In this document: piece after piece, positions 22,246-29,276 of the stretch
Layout of the letters: each line of letters starts with the position of its first letter
Numbering within the stretch: position 1 is the stretch's first letter
IMG/VR virus record: IMGVR_UViG_3300045996_002689
Span: 1-64,000 of that record
Source: a virus
Direction: 5' to 3' (one strand)
Length of the DNA stretch: 64,000 bases
Notes under the pieces: generated by a model
Database searches by the model: none
Told to the model about the DNA's origin: nothing
Seen by the model: only the letters and a program-made list of their open reading frames with translations
Position numbers and translations under genes: made by a program

Positions 22246-22389
22246 ATGATTGTCGAGGCAATCCGTTGGGTGCTGGAGATTCCCGTGAGCGAAGAGCGCA
22301 TCGCCGCCATCAGGCTCTTTGCGGCGCTCTGTTTTGTGGCGGCGCTGACACTCATACTGCAAGAGATAGACGAAGATCGAAGGCTCTGA
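22246..22389 (+). CDS. 47-aa single-span membrane peptide
   Basis: Starts at the ATG after TTTGGGAGGCGCTT. A charged N-terminal helix is followed by a hydrophobic one (FAALCFVAALTLIL, about 24-40) and an acidic end. Similar in size to other one-helix peptides here. Role unknown. Confidence 0.45.
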   Translation: MIVEAIRWVLEIPVSEERIAAIRLFAALCFVAALTLILQEIDEDRRL

Positions 22390-22410
22390 CAAAACACAAA
22401 CAATCGGCTA

Positions 22411-22439
22411 TTGACAGGAGCGCGCCCGCCTGCTATAAT
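22411..22439 (+). promoter_or_regulatory. Consensus promoter for the tRNA-like gene
   Basis: TTGACA (22411-22416), a 17-base spacer and TATAAT (22434-22439), a perfect sigma-70 match, 35 bases before the first base of the tRNA-like gene. No other gene lies between it and the terminator at 22577, so it makes a short RNA. Confidence 0.85.
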
Positions 22440-22473
22440 CCCTGCAAGGTCGCTCGACCTTACACATAGATAC

Positions 22474-22546
22474 GGGTGGGTAGCTCAGTCGAGATCAGAG
22501 CATCCCCTTCGGAGGAAGGTCGGTGGTTCAAGTCCATCCCCGCCCA
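22474..22546 (+). tRNA. tRNA-like gene with a short anticodon arm
   Basis: A 73-base cloverleaf. The acceptor stem GGGTGGG (22474-22480) pairs with CCCGCCC (22539-22545) with one wobble, discriminator A. The D arm is GCTC / GAGC with an 11-base loop. The T arm is GGTGG / CCATC around the canonical TTCAAGT loop. The middle has only 20 bases where about 23 are expected for position 26, anticodon arm and variable loop. Best pairing there is CCTTC / GAAGG with a 4-base GGAG loop, which leaves no 7-base anticodon loop; forcing a standard loop gives mismatches and either CGG (Pro) or TCG (Arg) as anticodon. No CCA is encoded. It has its own consensus promoter and terminator. It could be a degenerate tRNA, an integration-site remnant or a tRNA mimic. 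Confidence 0.6.
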
Positions 22547-22576
22547 CAAGTACCCTGACAGGTACACGAAGTACAA

Positions 22577-22619
22577 AGAGAGTGATGCTGGATTATTTCA
22601 GTATCGCTCTCTTTTTTTT
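22577..22619 (+). terminator. Strong Rho-independent terminator
   Basis: A 14-bp stem from AGAGAGTGATGCTG to CAGTATCGCTCTCT with two wobble pairs and an 8-base loop, followed by seven T. It ends the transcript of the tRNA-like gene. Confidence 0.9.
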
Positions 22620-22624
22620 GCCCC

Positions 22625-22653
22625 TTGACAAAACAAATGAGTGCGTCTATAAT
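22625..22653 (+). promoter_or_regulatory. Consensus promoter
   Basis: TTGACA (22625-22630), a 17-base spacer and TATAAT (22648-22653), a perfect match lying six bases after the terminator. It drives the small-gene operon from 22705 and probably works in the lysogen because no operator is obvious. Confidence 0.85.
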
Positions 22654-22704
22654 GCCCGTAGTGCGTCGATTCCGACGCTTTGTAACGCACAGAAAGGAAA
22701 GCGC

Positions 22705-23073
22705 ATGGCAAACCTAATCAACCTCAGTCCCCACCCCGCCTTTGTTTTTATCAACAGCTTTCTCACCAGCATGATCGGGCACCCCTGTGAGTGCAGGAGT
22801 TGCGCGCAGAACCGCGAGAGCGCCTTTGGCGCACAGGTGTGGCTCTACTCGGTGGCGACCAAGATTCCCCAGGTAAAGGGACTTGCCGACATGGTGGAAG
22901 GGCAGGCAGAGATCGCCGTGCCCATGCCCCCACCCGTTGTCGAGACGCCCGAAGAGGTGATCCGCTTGGTCGAGGGGCAACTGGCGCGCGGCTTTGTCAA
23001 GGGGGCGCAACTGGCGGTCATATCGGGCTGGTTGGAGTCGGTTAAGGCTCTGTCGGGCTACGGGGAGGGCTGA
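22705..23073 (+). CDS. Hypothetical protein with CxC-x2-C cluster
   Basis: A 122-aa protein; AGAAAGGAAAGCGC before the ATG. HPCECRSCAQNRESAF (about 26-41) gives three Cys and a His, a possible zinc site. The rest is helical, with a Pro-rich loop (about 73-79). First gene of the 22625 operon. Family not recognised. Confidence 0.6.
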   Translation: MANLINLSPHPAFVFINSFLTSMIGHPCECRSCAQNRESAFGAQVWLYSVATKIPQVKGLADMVEGQAEIAVPMPPPVVETPEEVIRLVEGQLARGFVKGAQLAVISGWLESVKALSGYGEG

Positions 23074-23339
23074 TGGCAAAAGGGAAGAAGTCACCGGCGC
23101 AGGATGTGGCGCGCAGCGCGGTCATTATGCAGAACAACCAGGCTATCTTTGACCAGTTGATCGAGATGGGCAGGGCATTACCCAAGGAACAACAAGACCT
23201 CTTGCGTGAGGCGCTTGTCGGTCTTGAGGCAACCGTAAGCGCCTATGGCGGCATCGGCGTCATGGCGCTGGGCATGTTGGCGCTCCAGATGATCATGGAG
23301 ATGGAGAAAGAAGTGCTGGATGGAGGAATACCTGAGTGA
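23073..23339 (+). CDS. Small helical protein
   Basis: An 88-aa protein overlapping the previous stop (TGATGG). Basic N-terminus, then a helix (AIFDQLIEMGRALPKEQQDLL) and a Met-rich hydrophobic helix (VMALGMLALQMIMEMEKEVL). It could be a small membrane-associated protein. Not recognised. Confidence 0.5.
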   Translation: MAKGKKSPAQDVARSAVIMQNNQAIFDQLIEMGRALPKEQQDLLREALVGLEATVSAYGGIGVMALGMLALQMIMEMEKEVLDGGIPE

Positions 23340-23532
23340 CCGCAAGGCGATTGATGGCTTTGTGTTTGCCGTCGTTATCTGGCTGGTCTTTAGCATGGGC
23401 AGTTGCAGCAGGGCGCTTGTCTACGACTATCCGGCCATGAAACAGCGGTGTGTGGCGACAAAGACGAAGCTTTTAGAACCCCGCGTTATCGAGCGGTGTT
23501 ATGCGCGGGAAGAAACCATGACAGGAGAATAG
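23320..23532 (+). CDS. Small membrane or secreted protein
   Basis: A 70-aa protein overlapping its neighbour by 20 bases. One hydrophobic helix (GFVFAVVIWLVFSMGSCS, about 13-30) is followed by a basic domain with two Cys. The SMGSCS end faintly resembles a lipobox. Role unknown. Confidence 0.5.
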   Translation: MEEYLSDRKAIDGFVFAVVIWLVFSMGSCSRALVYDYPAMKQRCVATKTKLLEPRVIERCYAREETMTGE

Positions 23533-23534
23533 GG

Positions 23535-23891
23535 ATGGAACTGAAAAAGAGCTACAGGATTTACAAGTGGACGCCCAACGCCCAACGCCAGCGGGCGGGG
23601 TACGGGACGCACTTCATGGTCGAGACGGACATAGAGAGCATGCTGGAGGTGTATGAGGCGCAGGAGGCCGTCCCGCGTCTATGGGCGGAGCAGGGCGGCG
23701 AACTGACACGCCTTGTCGAGATGCCCGAAGAGGTGCTGGAGCTTATCATGGCATGGATCGAGAATCTGGACGAGATCGCAGGCAGCGGCATGGCGGTGAT
23801 GACCCAGGACTCCATCGAGAAGTCCGAAATCCTCTTCGCCTGGCGCGCCAAGGTGTTGGGGAAAGAGGCGGGTTATGGCGGACGATCCTAA
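23535..23891 (+). CDS. Hypothetical protein
   Basis: A 118-aa protein from the ATG after ACAGGAGAATAGGG. A basic start (ELKKSYRIYKWTPNAQRQRA) precedes an acidic helical body. No motif recognised. The last 17 bases overlap the next gene. Confidence 0.55.
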   Translation: MELKKSYRIYKWTPNAQRQRAGYGTHFMVETDIESMLEVYEAQEAVPRLWAEQGGELTRLVEMPEEVLELIMAWIENLDEIAGSGMAVMTQDSIEKSEILFAWRAKVLGKEAGYGGRS

Positions 23892-24165
23892 TCTGCAAGG
23901 CGCGCTGACCGGCACCCTCTGCGGCATACCCGCCTTTACCTTTATCGTGCTGGCCTTTCTTCTTGCGATGCTCGGAAAGGTAGAGCAGCGCGGCAGCGAG
24001 GCCGAACTAAGAGAGGCAGAGAGGCTCAAGGAGCTAGATGCACCGCCCGAACTGGTCGAAGAAGCTGTGCAACGGTCGTCTCGCTACTGGTGGGGCGTTG
24101 TGATCTGCACCTTGTTTTTTGTGCTGGCGCTGGCAGGTTTTGTCATCGCCTACGGCAATCCATAA
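23875..24165 (+). CDS. Two-span membrane protein
   Basis: A 96-aa protein with hydrophobic helices at about 15-34 and 71-92 joined by a charged helix (GSEAELREAERLKELD). Hairpin-like membrane proteins of this size are sometimes holins or superinfection-exclusion factors, but it lies far from the lysis genes. Confidence 0.55.
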   Translation: MADDPNLQGALTGTLCGIPAFTFIVLAFLLAMLGKVEQRGSEAELREAERLKELDAPPELVEEAVQRSSRYWWGVVICTLFFVLALAGFVIAYGNP

Positions 24166-24198
24166 ATTTATTCCAACAACAACAGGAGAACAAACACC

Positions 24199-24639
24199 AT
24201 GTCACCGATTAGGATCAAGATTCGGGAGTCACGCGCCGCCCCTGGCCCCAACGAAGCGGCACGCGAGATCGAGGCGGAGTACAGCAGCGAGTATTTTGAC
24301 CAGGCGCAGTTTGGCGACGTGCTGCAAAAGCTCAACTACGAGATCGAAGGCAAGTTTGCCGAGTGGGAAAAGGAGATGCGCGTGCGTTTCGAGTTTGACA
24401 GCCACCGCAACGCGCTGCGTGAGCTTGTCAACGCTGTCTGCGCGGAGGGATGGATGGAGCCGATGGGGGCGCGTGTCGATATGGCCGCGGCGGTGTTGCC
24501 GGAGAGCGAGATGGAGCAATTTCGCCAACACATCGAAGTCGCCAAGGAGATACACAAGGCGCTCCAGGAGATGCAAAAGAGGGGCGGGCGCACCATCGGT
24601 CACGGTCACTTTGGCGACTTTGGCATCCATTCGGAGTAA
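24199..24639 (+). CDS. Hypothetical helical protein
   Basis: A 146-aa protein after ACAGGAGAACAAACACC. Mostly helical and acidic, with a His/Gly-rich end (GHGHFGDFGIH) that might hold a metal. Not recognised. The gene that follows begins 30 bases later with its own GGGGAGGGCGC ribosome site. Confidence 0.55.
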   Translation: MSPIRIKIRESRAAPGPNEAAREIEAEYSSEYFDQAQFGDVLQKLNYEIEGKFAEWEKEMRVRFEFDSHRNALRELVNAVCAEGWMEPMGARVDMAAAVLPESEMEQFRQHIEVAKEIHKALQEMQKRGGRTIGHGHFGDFGIHSE

Positions 24640-24669
24640 GGGCGGGCACCAGGAGAGCGGGGAGGGCGC

Positions 24670-25560
24670 ATGGACGGATGGCAGATCGAGAACGCCGTCA
24701 GGGGAGAAAAGTTGCTCTATAGCAGGGACGGCACCTTTGGCGTGGATGGCGTCGAAGTTGTCTACTTCATCGAGTGCAGTACTGCACTCAAGGACAAATC
24801 TTCTAGGAAAACCGACTTCAGCAAGGTCTTTGTCAAGGTGGCAGGGACGCGCAAGGAAGCGTTGTCCTACAACGGCAAGTCGACCTATCACGGCCTGGCG
24901 ATGGCAAGTAAACTTGCGCCCTGCACGGAGAAGATGCACAGGCGCTTGGAGAGAGTCCGGCGCGAGATGGCGGAGTTTAGCAACAGCTTTAAGGAACTGG
25001 CCCAGGGACGCAAGCGCCCACAAGGAGAGCGTGAGGATGCCCCACTTGTGATTATTGCGCCAACGCCACGCTACGACCTCTTTATGCAAAAGCAGCTTCG
25101 CAAAGAGGCGGTCGCTGTGGCAGTTGGCGACGAGCCAAAAGAGAAAGAGAAGCAGAATGAAGAGAGCGTTAAGTCCGCCACCCCTAAGCCCCGCACCGTC
25201 ACCCTCGATGATCTCGTTGCCGAAGCAGTCAGGGGCATCACCAGTCGCGGCGGAGAAGAACTCGACCGCCAAATCTACCGAGTCGCCCAAGAGGTTTCCC
25301 AAGCCACGGGGATCAGCTTCGGCTACGTCCTCGATAACGTCCGCGCCGTCGTCCTCGACCTCATCGAAGAAGAGAACTGGTGGCAAAGAACCAGAGAAGC
25401 CAGCAAGAGTGCGGATCAACGTTTTTATCGCGAGGGAGGCATACCAAGCCCTGTTGAAACTGGCGGGGAGCGACAAGCGAATGGGGACGTGGATCGAGAA
25501 GGCGATCCTCTCCGCCCACGACAAGGAGCAGGAGCAGTCGGTCAGCGAGGCAATGGATAG
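24670..25560 (+). CDS. Hypothetical protein, end overlaps an RHH frame
   Basis: A 296-aa protein. An alpha/beta N-terminal domain (about 1-60) is followed by a helical part (85-115), a charged linker (145-170) and a helical domain (TLDDLVAEAVRGITSRGGEE, about 178-197, to about 240). The final 50 residues become Gly/Arg/Pro-rich and coincide with a coding-like RHH domain in the +1 frame. So either two genes overlap, or a frameshift fuses this protein to the RHH domain. An 18-bp perfect palindrome lies in the gene at 24772. Confidence 0.55.
   Translation: MDGWQIENAVRGEKLLYSRDGTFGVDGVEVVYFIECSTALKDKSSRKTDFSKVFVKVAGTRKEALSYNGKSTYHGLAMASKLAPCTEKMHRRLERVRREMAEFSNSFKELAQGRKRPQGEREDAPLVIIAPTPRYDLFMQKQLRKEAVAVAVGDEPKEKEKQNEESVKSATPKPRTVTLDDLVAEAVRGITSRGGEELDRQIYRVAQEVSQATGISFGYVLDNVRAVVLDLIEEENWWQRTREASKSADQRFYREGGIPSPVETGGERQANGDVDREGDPLRPRQGAGAVGQRGNG
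24772..24789. repeat. 18-bp perfect palindrome inside a gene
   Basis: GAGTGCAGTACTGCACTC equals its own complement. Its core GCAGTACTGC also occurs at 12895-12904 in the structured non-coding locus. A perfect 18-bp palindrome by chance is very unlikely, so a binding site embedded in the gene is possible. Confidence 0.6.
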
Positions 25561-25609
25561 GTTGCGGCTGGCAAAAGATTCGCTCGATAAGGTCTTTGGC
25601 AAGAAGTGA
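25409..25609 (+). CDS. Ribbon-helix-helix domain protein (overlapping frame)
   Basis: From a GTG at 25409 the frame gives 66 residues: RINVFIAREAYQALLKLAGS is a strand and first helix, KRMGTWIEKAIL the second helix, followed by a charged coiled helix. This is a good RHH pattern. The start is uncertain because the frame is open further upstream with Ser/Pro-rich shadow-like sequence. It may be a separate regulator or the C-terminal domain of the 24670 protein reached by a +1 shift near 25385-25409. Confidence 0.5.
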   Translation: MRINVFIAREAYQALLKLAGSDKRMGTWIEKAILSAHDKEQEQSVSEAMDRLRLAKDSLDKVFGKK

Positions 25610-25617
25610 AGAAGGGA

Positions 25618-25650
25618 AAGAGGGGAGAAAATCTCTCCCCTCTTTTTTAT
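25618..25650. terminator. Bidirectional terminator
   Basis: A perfect 11-bp stem AAGAGGGGAGA / TCTCCCCTCTT with a 5-base loop and a T run on the right, A-rich on the left. It separates the RHH gene from the convergent integrase gene, whose last codons it reaches. Confidence 0.9.
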
Positions 25651-26501
25651 TGGAGCCAGTCCACGCTGGGCAACTCGGCGCGCTTTACATAACGTTGGGT
25701 GGTGACAATCGAGGCGTGCCCCAGAACCGCCTGCGCCTCTACGATGTTGCCCTCCGCCAGCTTGGTCGCCACATAGCGGCGGAAGTCGTGGGGCGATGCG
25801 TCTATGCCCATCTTGCGGGCCGCTTCCACCACGACATTGTATGCGCCCTGGGTGGTGATGGGTTTGTCGACGGCGCGCATGCTGCGTCCTGCAAAGCTGT
25901 TGAAGAGCCAGGCGCTTGCGATCTCGCGCGCAAAAAGCCAGGCGGTCAAATTAACCTCCGTGACCTGGGCGACCGGTACCGCCCGCGGGCGAATGTCGGT
26001 TTTTCCCTGCACGTAGATCACACGCTCAGGGATGCGCCACTGGTCGCCGCGTAGTCCACACAATTCTTCAATGCGCACACCCGATGTCGCAAGCAGACAC
26101 AGCATCGCCTTATCGCGTAAACCCTTGGGGGTAGAAGTGTCGATGTTGTCGATGATCTCCTGCACGGCGATGTCGTCAAGCGGCACATTGCCCTTGCGCA
26201 GCCTGTCGCGCAGCGCGCGCACGCTCACCGAAGCAATGGCGCGCACCTGCGTGTAAAGCTCCACAGAAACGCTGCCAGCGGCCACAGAAGCCGCAAAGAT
26301 GCTCTTGATGGCAGATAGGGCGCTGTTGATGGTATTGGGGCTGTAGCGGGCTTCCACAAGGCTTGTGCGCCACGCCAGCACGCTCCCCGAACTCCACAGC
26401 GGCAAGTTGCTACTTACGCAGAAGTCCTCGTACTCGCGCCACGCCTTCTCATAGAGCGTAAGCGTCCTCTCCGAAACGGTGCCAAGCAACAGTTCTCTCA
26501 T
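25647..26501 (-). CDS. int: Tyrosine recombinase (phage integrase)
   Basis: A 284-aa protein from the ATG at 26501, which has AGGAACTAGGG upstream; a longer frame to 26567 runs into the promoter. The N-terminal SAM-like core-binding domain (RTLTLYEKAWREYEDFC) is followed by the catalytic domain: Arg in SGVRIEELCGL, Lys in GKTDIRPRAVPV, HxxR in PHDFRRYVATKL, the second His in LGHASI and the Tyr in TTQRYV. All five active-site residues are present, so it should be active. It integrates and, with partners, excises the phage. No excisionase is recognised nearby; one of the small HTH or RHH proteins could serve. Confidence 0.92.
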   Translation of the reverse strand: MRELLLGTVSERTLTLYEKAWREYEDFCVSSNLPLWSSGSVLAWRTSLVEARYSPNTINSALSAIKSIFAASVAAGSVSVELYTQVRAIASVSVRALRDRLRKGNVPLDDIAVQEIIDNIDTSTPKGLRDKAMLCLLATSGVRIEELCGLRGDQWRIPERVIYVQGKTDIRPRAVPVAQVTEVNLTAWLFAREIASAWLFNSFAGRSMRAVDKPITTQGAYNVVVEAARKMGIDASPHDFRRYVATKLAEGNIVEAQAVLGHASIVTTQRYVKRAELPSVDWLQ

Positions 26502-26517
26502 CCCTAGTTCCTTTCTG

Positions 26518-26567
26518 TGTATCAATAACTGATACATGAAGTATATCACATGCACGCCCCTTGTCAA
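26518..26567 (-). promoter_or_regulatory. Integrase promoter with operator palindrome
   Basis: On the minus strand TTGACA (26567-26562), a 16-base spacer and TATACT (26545-26540), then the inverted repeat TGTATCA-N5-TGATACA (26518-26536) over the transcription start. A dimer bound there would repress int. Confidence 0.75.
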
Positions 26568-26619
26568 TGGCTTGTTGAAAAAAGCGTCATGGCATGATAG
26601 CCTGTAAGGGGAGGTAGTT

Positions 26620-27249
26620 ATGCCAAGTTATTATGAGTATTACGACAAGGAGGGGAAACGCGACCCCGACGAGCCGGATGCCAGTGATTTTTTAAGAAGG
26701 ATGCGCGCCGTGCAGATTGACGACACGGACTTAAATTTAGCGCGAGAACGTTTTGGTGTAGAATTACCCGACGACGTAGTAGAACAGATCGCCCGCCAGC
26801 AAGCGGTGGCGCGTCCCGTGCTGGAGCAATACCACCTCTTGCACGAACAGACGCCCTCCATTGCCATCGCCAGAGCGTCGATGGAAAAAGACATCGACGC
26901 CATCACCGACATCGTGGCGGCAATGGACTTGACCGACCTGGACGACGTGGGCGAGTTTGCCGACGAGTACACCTGCCCGCGCTGCGCCCACCGCTGGAGC
27001 GGAGCGCCCAATTACCGCACGGGTTATGGCGATAAGGTCTATGTGCCCACAGGCCGCGTCAGCCGCAGGACAGGCAGACCCCTATCCGACCGCTATGGCC
27101 CGCCCATCAAGAGCAACAAAGAGTTTAAGTACGGGCGCAACTGGCGCGGATCGAGCGCCGCCAAGCTGCCGCGTGGCTTTGGCAACCGCGACATTGGCGT
27201 ACCGATTGTAGGAGAAAACTGGCGTGGCCGCAGAACCCAAAAAAAGTAA
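26620..27249 (+). CDS. Hypothetical protein before the terminase
   Basis: A 209-aa protein; GGGGAGGTAGTT before the ATG. An acidic N-terminal half is helical; the second half is basic, with a lone CPRCAHRW (about 118-125) and a Gly/Arg/Tyr-rich tail. It overlaps the terminase small-subunit gene by 26 bases and starts the late operon. It may assist packaging, for example as an HNH-less relative of nucleases found there, but no catalytic motif is seen. Confidence 0.6.
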   Translation: MPSYYEYYDKEGKRDPDEPDASDFLRRMRAVQIDDTDLNLARERFGVELPDDVVEQIARQQAVARPVLEQYHLLHEQTPSIAIARASMEKDIDAITDIVAAMDLTDLDDVGEFADEYTCPRCAHRWSGAPNYRTGYGDKVYVPTGRVSRRTGRPLSDRYGPPIKSNKEFKYGRNWRGSSAAKLPRGFGNRDIGVPIVGENWRGRRTQKK

Positions 27250-27901
27250 GCCGAGACGCACCAATGGCTTCCAGCCTGGCTGGAAGAAAAAGGCCGCAAA
27301 GCCTGTCGAAGCCACACCCCTTGACGCCCTGGAGAATATCGACTTTGAGCGCGAGAACCTCTATGCGCTGCCCCAAATTGACCTGAAAGTAGACGGCACC
27401 AAAGTACAGGTCGAGCGCCTTGTCCTTACCGCCGAGCTTGTGGCGGTGGCGATCTACGAAGCCAGAGGCATGTTGTCGGTGGCGGCAAGAAAGCTGGGCA
27501 CAAGCAGCCGCGTGGTCAAGAGCTTTATCCGCGAGTCCGACCTGTGCGCCGCCGCCGTCGAAGAGGCCAACGAGATGCTGCTTGACTTTGCCGAGGCAAA
27601 GTTATACCAGAAGATCAAGGCCGGAGACATTGCCTCGATTATTTTTTACCTGCGCACGCGCGGCAAGATGCGCGGCTACACCGAGAAACCCAACGAAAAA
27701 GACGAAGAGATGCGGCGCAAACAGGAAGAGTCGCGCCTGGATGCGCAGGAGAGCGCCAACCGCCTCAAGCTCAGGCTGGAGGAAGTGCGCCAACGCATCA
27801 CGGCGGCAACCGCCGACATAGACATCTACCCTACGGACATAGAGACAGACGATGACGATACGGGACAGGCAGATTACGAGATCGACGCTCAAGACGCTTG
27901 A
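27224..27901 (+). CDS. Terminase small subunit (TerS-like)
   Basis: A 225-aa protein from a GTG after GGAGAAAACTGGC. A basic N-terminus (about 1-28) is followed by a helix-turn-helix (EARGMLSVAARKLGTSSRVV, about 79-98) and then LLDFAEAKLYQKIKAGDIAS and IIFYLRTRGKMRGY, the typical TerS pattern. The C-terminus is a charged coiled coil ending in an acidic tail. TerS binds the packaging site on phage DNA and loads TerL. It overlaps the TerL gene by 50 bases. Confidence 0.8.
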   Translation: MAAEPKKSKPRRTNGFQPGWKKKAAKPVEATPLDALENIDFERENLYALPQIDLKVDGTKVQVERLVLTAELVAVAIYEARGMLSVAARKLGTSSRVVKSFIRESDLCAAAVEEANEMLLDFAEAKLYQKIKAGDIASIIFYLRTRGKMRGYTEKPNEKDEEMRRKQEESRLDAQESANRLKLRLEEVRQRITAATADIDIYPTDIETDDDDTGQADYEIDAQDA

Positions 27902-29267
27902 GGCGCGTATCGTCCAGGCGCGACCGCAGATGGCGGCGCGCCCTTTGAGCATGGCGGAGCAAATCTCGATGCTGCCCGATGGCGAGCGCGAGGAAACGCT
28001 GGCGATGCTTGCGCCCACACCGGAGGACTTGCGTTTGCTGGAGTACTCCTGGGACTTTTGGGCGCGCCCCAACCAAAAAGAACCGGAAGGCAACTGGAAC
28101 ACCTGGCTGTTGATGAGCGGCAGAGGTTTTGGCAAGACCAGGGTGGGGGCGGAGGCGGTGATCAAACGCGCGCAGATGTACCCGCGCTACGCCATCGCGC
28201 TGATCGGGCAGACCAAAGCCGACGTGCGCGACACGATGGCGGAGGTCTTTGAGTCCAGCATTATGAAAATCTCGCCGCCGTGGTTTATGCCCAGGCTGGA
28301 AACCACCAAGCGGCGCTTGACCTGGCCCAATGGCGCACAGGCGATCATGTACTCAGGCGACGAACCAGACCAGTTGCGCGGCCCACAACACGGCTTTGGC
28401 TGGCTGGACGAAGTTGCCAAGTTCAAGTACCCGCAGGAAACCTGGAGCAATTTTAGTTTGGGGCTGCGCCTTGGCCCCAACCCGCAATGTATTATCACGA
28501 CAACGCCAAGGGCCATACCCCTCATCAAGGAGCTAAACAGCGACCCTGCCGTCATCAAGACCGTGGGCAGCACCTATGAGAATGTGGGCAACTTGCCGCA
28601 AAGTTTTATCCGCACAATTTTAAGCCGTTACGAGGGCACGCGCCTGGGAGCGCAGGAAATCTACGGCAGTATCTTGGGCGATGTCGATGGCGCGCTGTGG
28701 AACCGCGACACCCTAGAGCGCGTGCGCGTGGTCAAGATACCGGAGATGGTGCGCATCGTGGTGGCGGTCGATCCTTCCACGGGGGGCAGCGCATCGGGCG
28801 GCACGGCAGAGACAGGCATTGTCATTGCAGGCATCGGCACCGATGGGCATTGTTACATCCTGGAGGATGCCAGCCTCAACACCAACAAGCCCGAACGTTG
28901 GGGAGCGCAGGCGGTTGCCGCCTACAACCGCTATGGAGCCGACCGCATTGTGTGCGAGGTCAACCAGGGCGGCGAGATGGTCAGGTCTACCCTGCACACG
29001 ATTGACGACAAGCTCCCCATCACGATGGTTCATGCCTCAAAAGGCAAATACACGCGCGCCGAGCCGGTCAGTTCGCTCTACAGCCAGGGGCGCGTGCATC
29101 ACTTGGGCATGTTTGCCGACCTAGAAGATCAGTTGTGCAGTTGGGTACCAGGGGAGCCGAGTCCCGATAGGTTAGACGCCCTTGTGTGGGCAGTTACCGA
29201 AGTCCTGATCCGCGGCTACGGCGGCATGGACATAGAAACGCTCGCATCGGTCTTTAACTACCTGTAG
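27852..29267 (+). CDS. Terminase large subunit
   Basis: A 471-aa protein with both terminase activities. ATPase: Walker A GRGFGKT (90-96), Walker B GFGWLDE (181-187), coupling motif TTTPR (216-220). Nuclease: first acidic residue in AVDPS (305-309), then CEVNQGG and the C-terminal DRLDALVWAV. It drives ATP-dependent DNA packaging into proheads and cuts the concatemer. The length is normal. The start at 27852 overlaps TerS; a later Met at residue 27 is possible. It places the late operon in standard order. Confidence 0.95.
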   Translation: MTIRDRQITRSTLKTLEARIVQARPQMAARPLSMAEQISMLPDGEREETLAMLAPTPEDLRLLEYSWDFWARPNQKEPEGNWNTWLLMSGRGFGKTRVGAEAVIKRAQMYPRYAIALIGQTKADVRDTMAEVFESSIMKISPPWFMPRLETTKRRLTWPNGAQAIMYSGDEPDQLRGPQHGFGWLDEVAKFKYPQETWSNFSLGLRLGPNPQCIITTTPRAIPLIKELNSDPAVIKTVGSTYENVGNLPQSFIRTILSRYEGTRLGAQEIYGSILGDVDGALWNRDTLERVRVVKIPEMVRIVVAVDPSTGGSASGGTAETGIVIAGIGTDGHCYILEDASLNTNKPERWGAQAVAAYNRYGADRIVCEVNQGGEMVRSTLHTIDDKLPITMVHASKGKYTRAEPVSSLYSQGRVHHLGMFADLEDQLCSWVPGEPSPDRLDALVWAVTEVLIRGYGGMDIETLASVFNYL

Positions 29268-29276
29268 GGGTGAAAT

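Noticed and set aside
24229-25602. Long leftward frame of 457 codons opposite the 24199-25609 genes
   Set aside because: Leu/Ala/Arg-rich shadow of rightward genes that have good ribosome sites, overlaps and promoter; no start site of its own.
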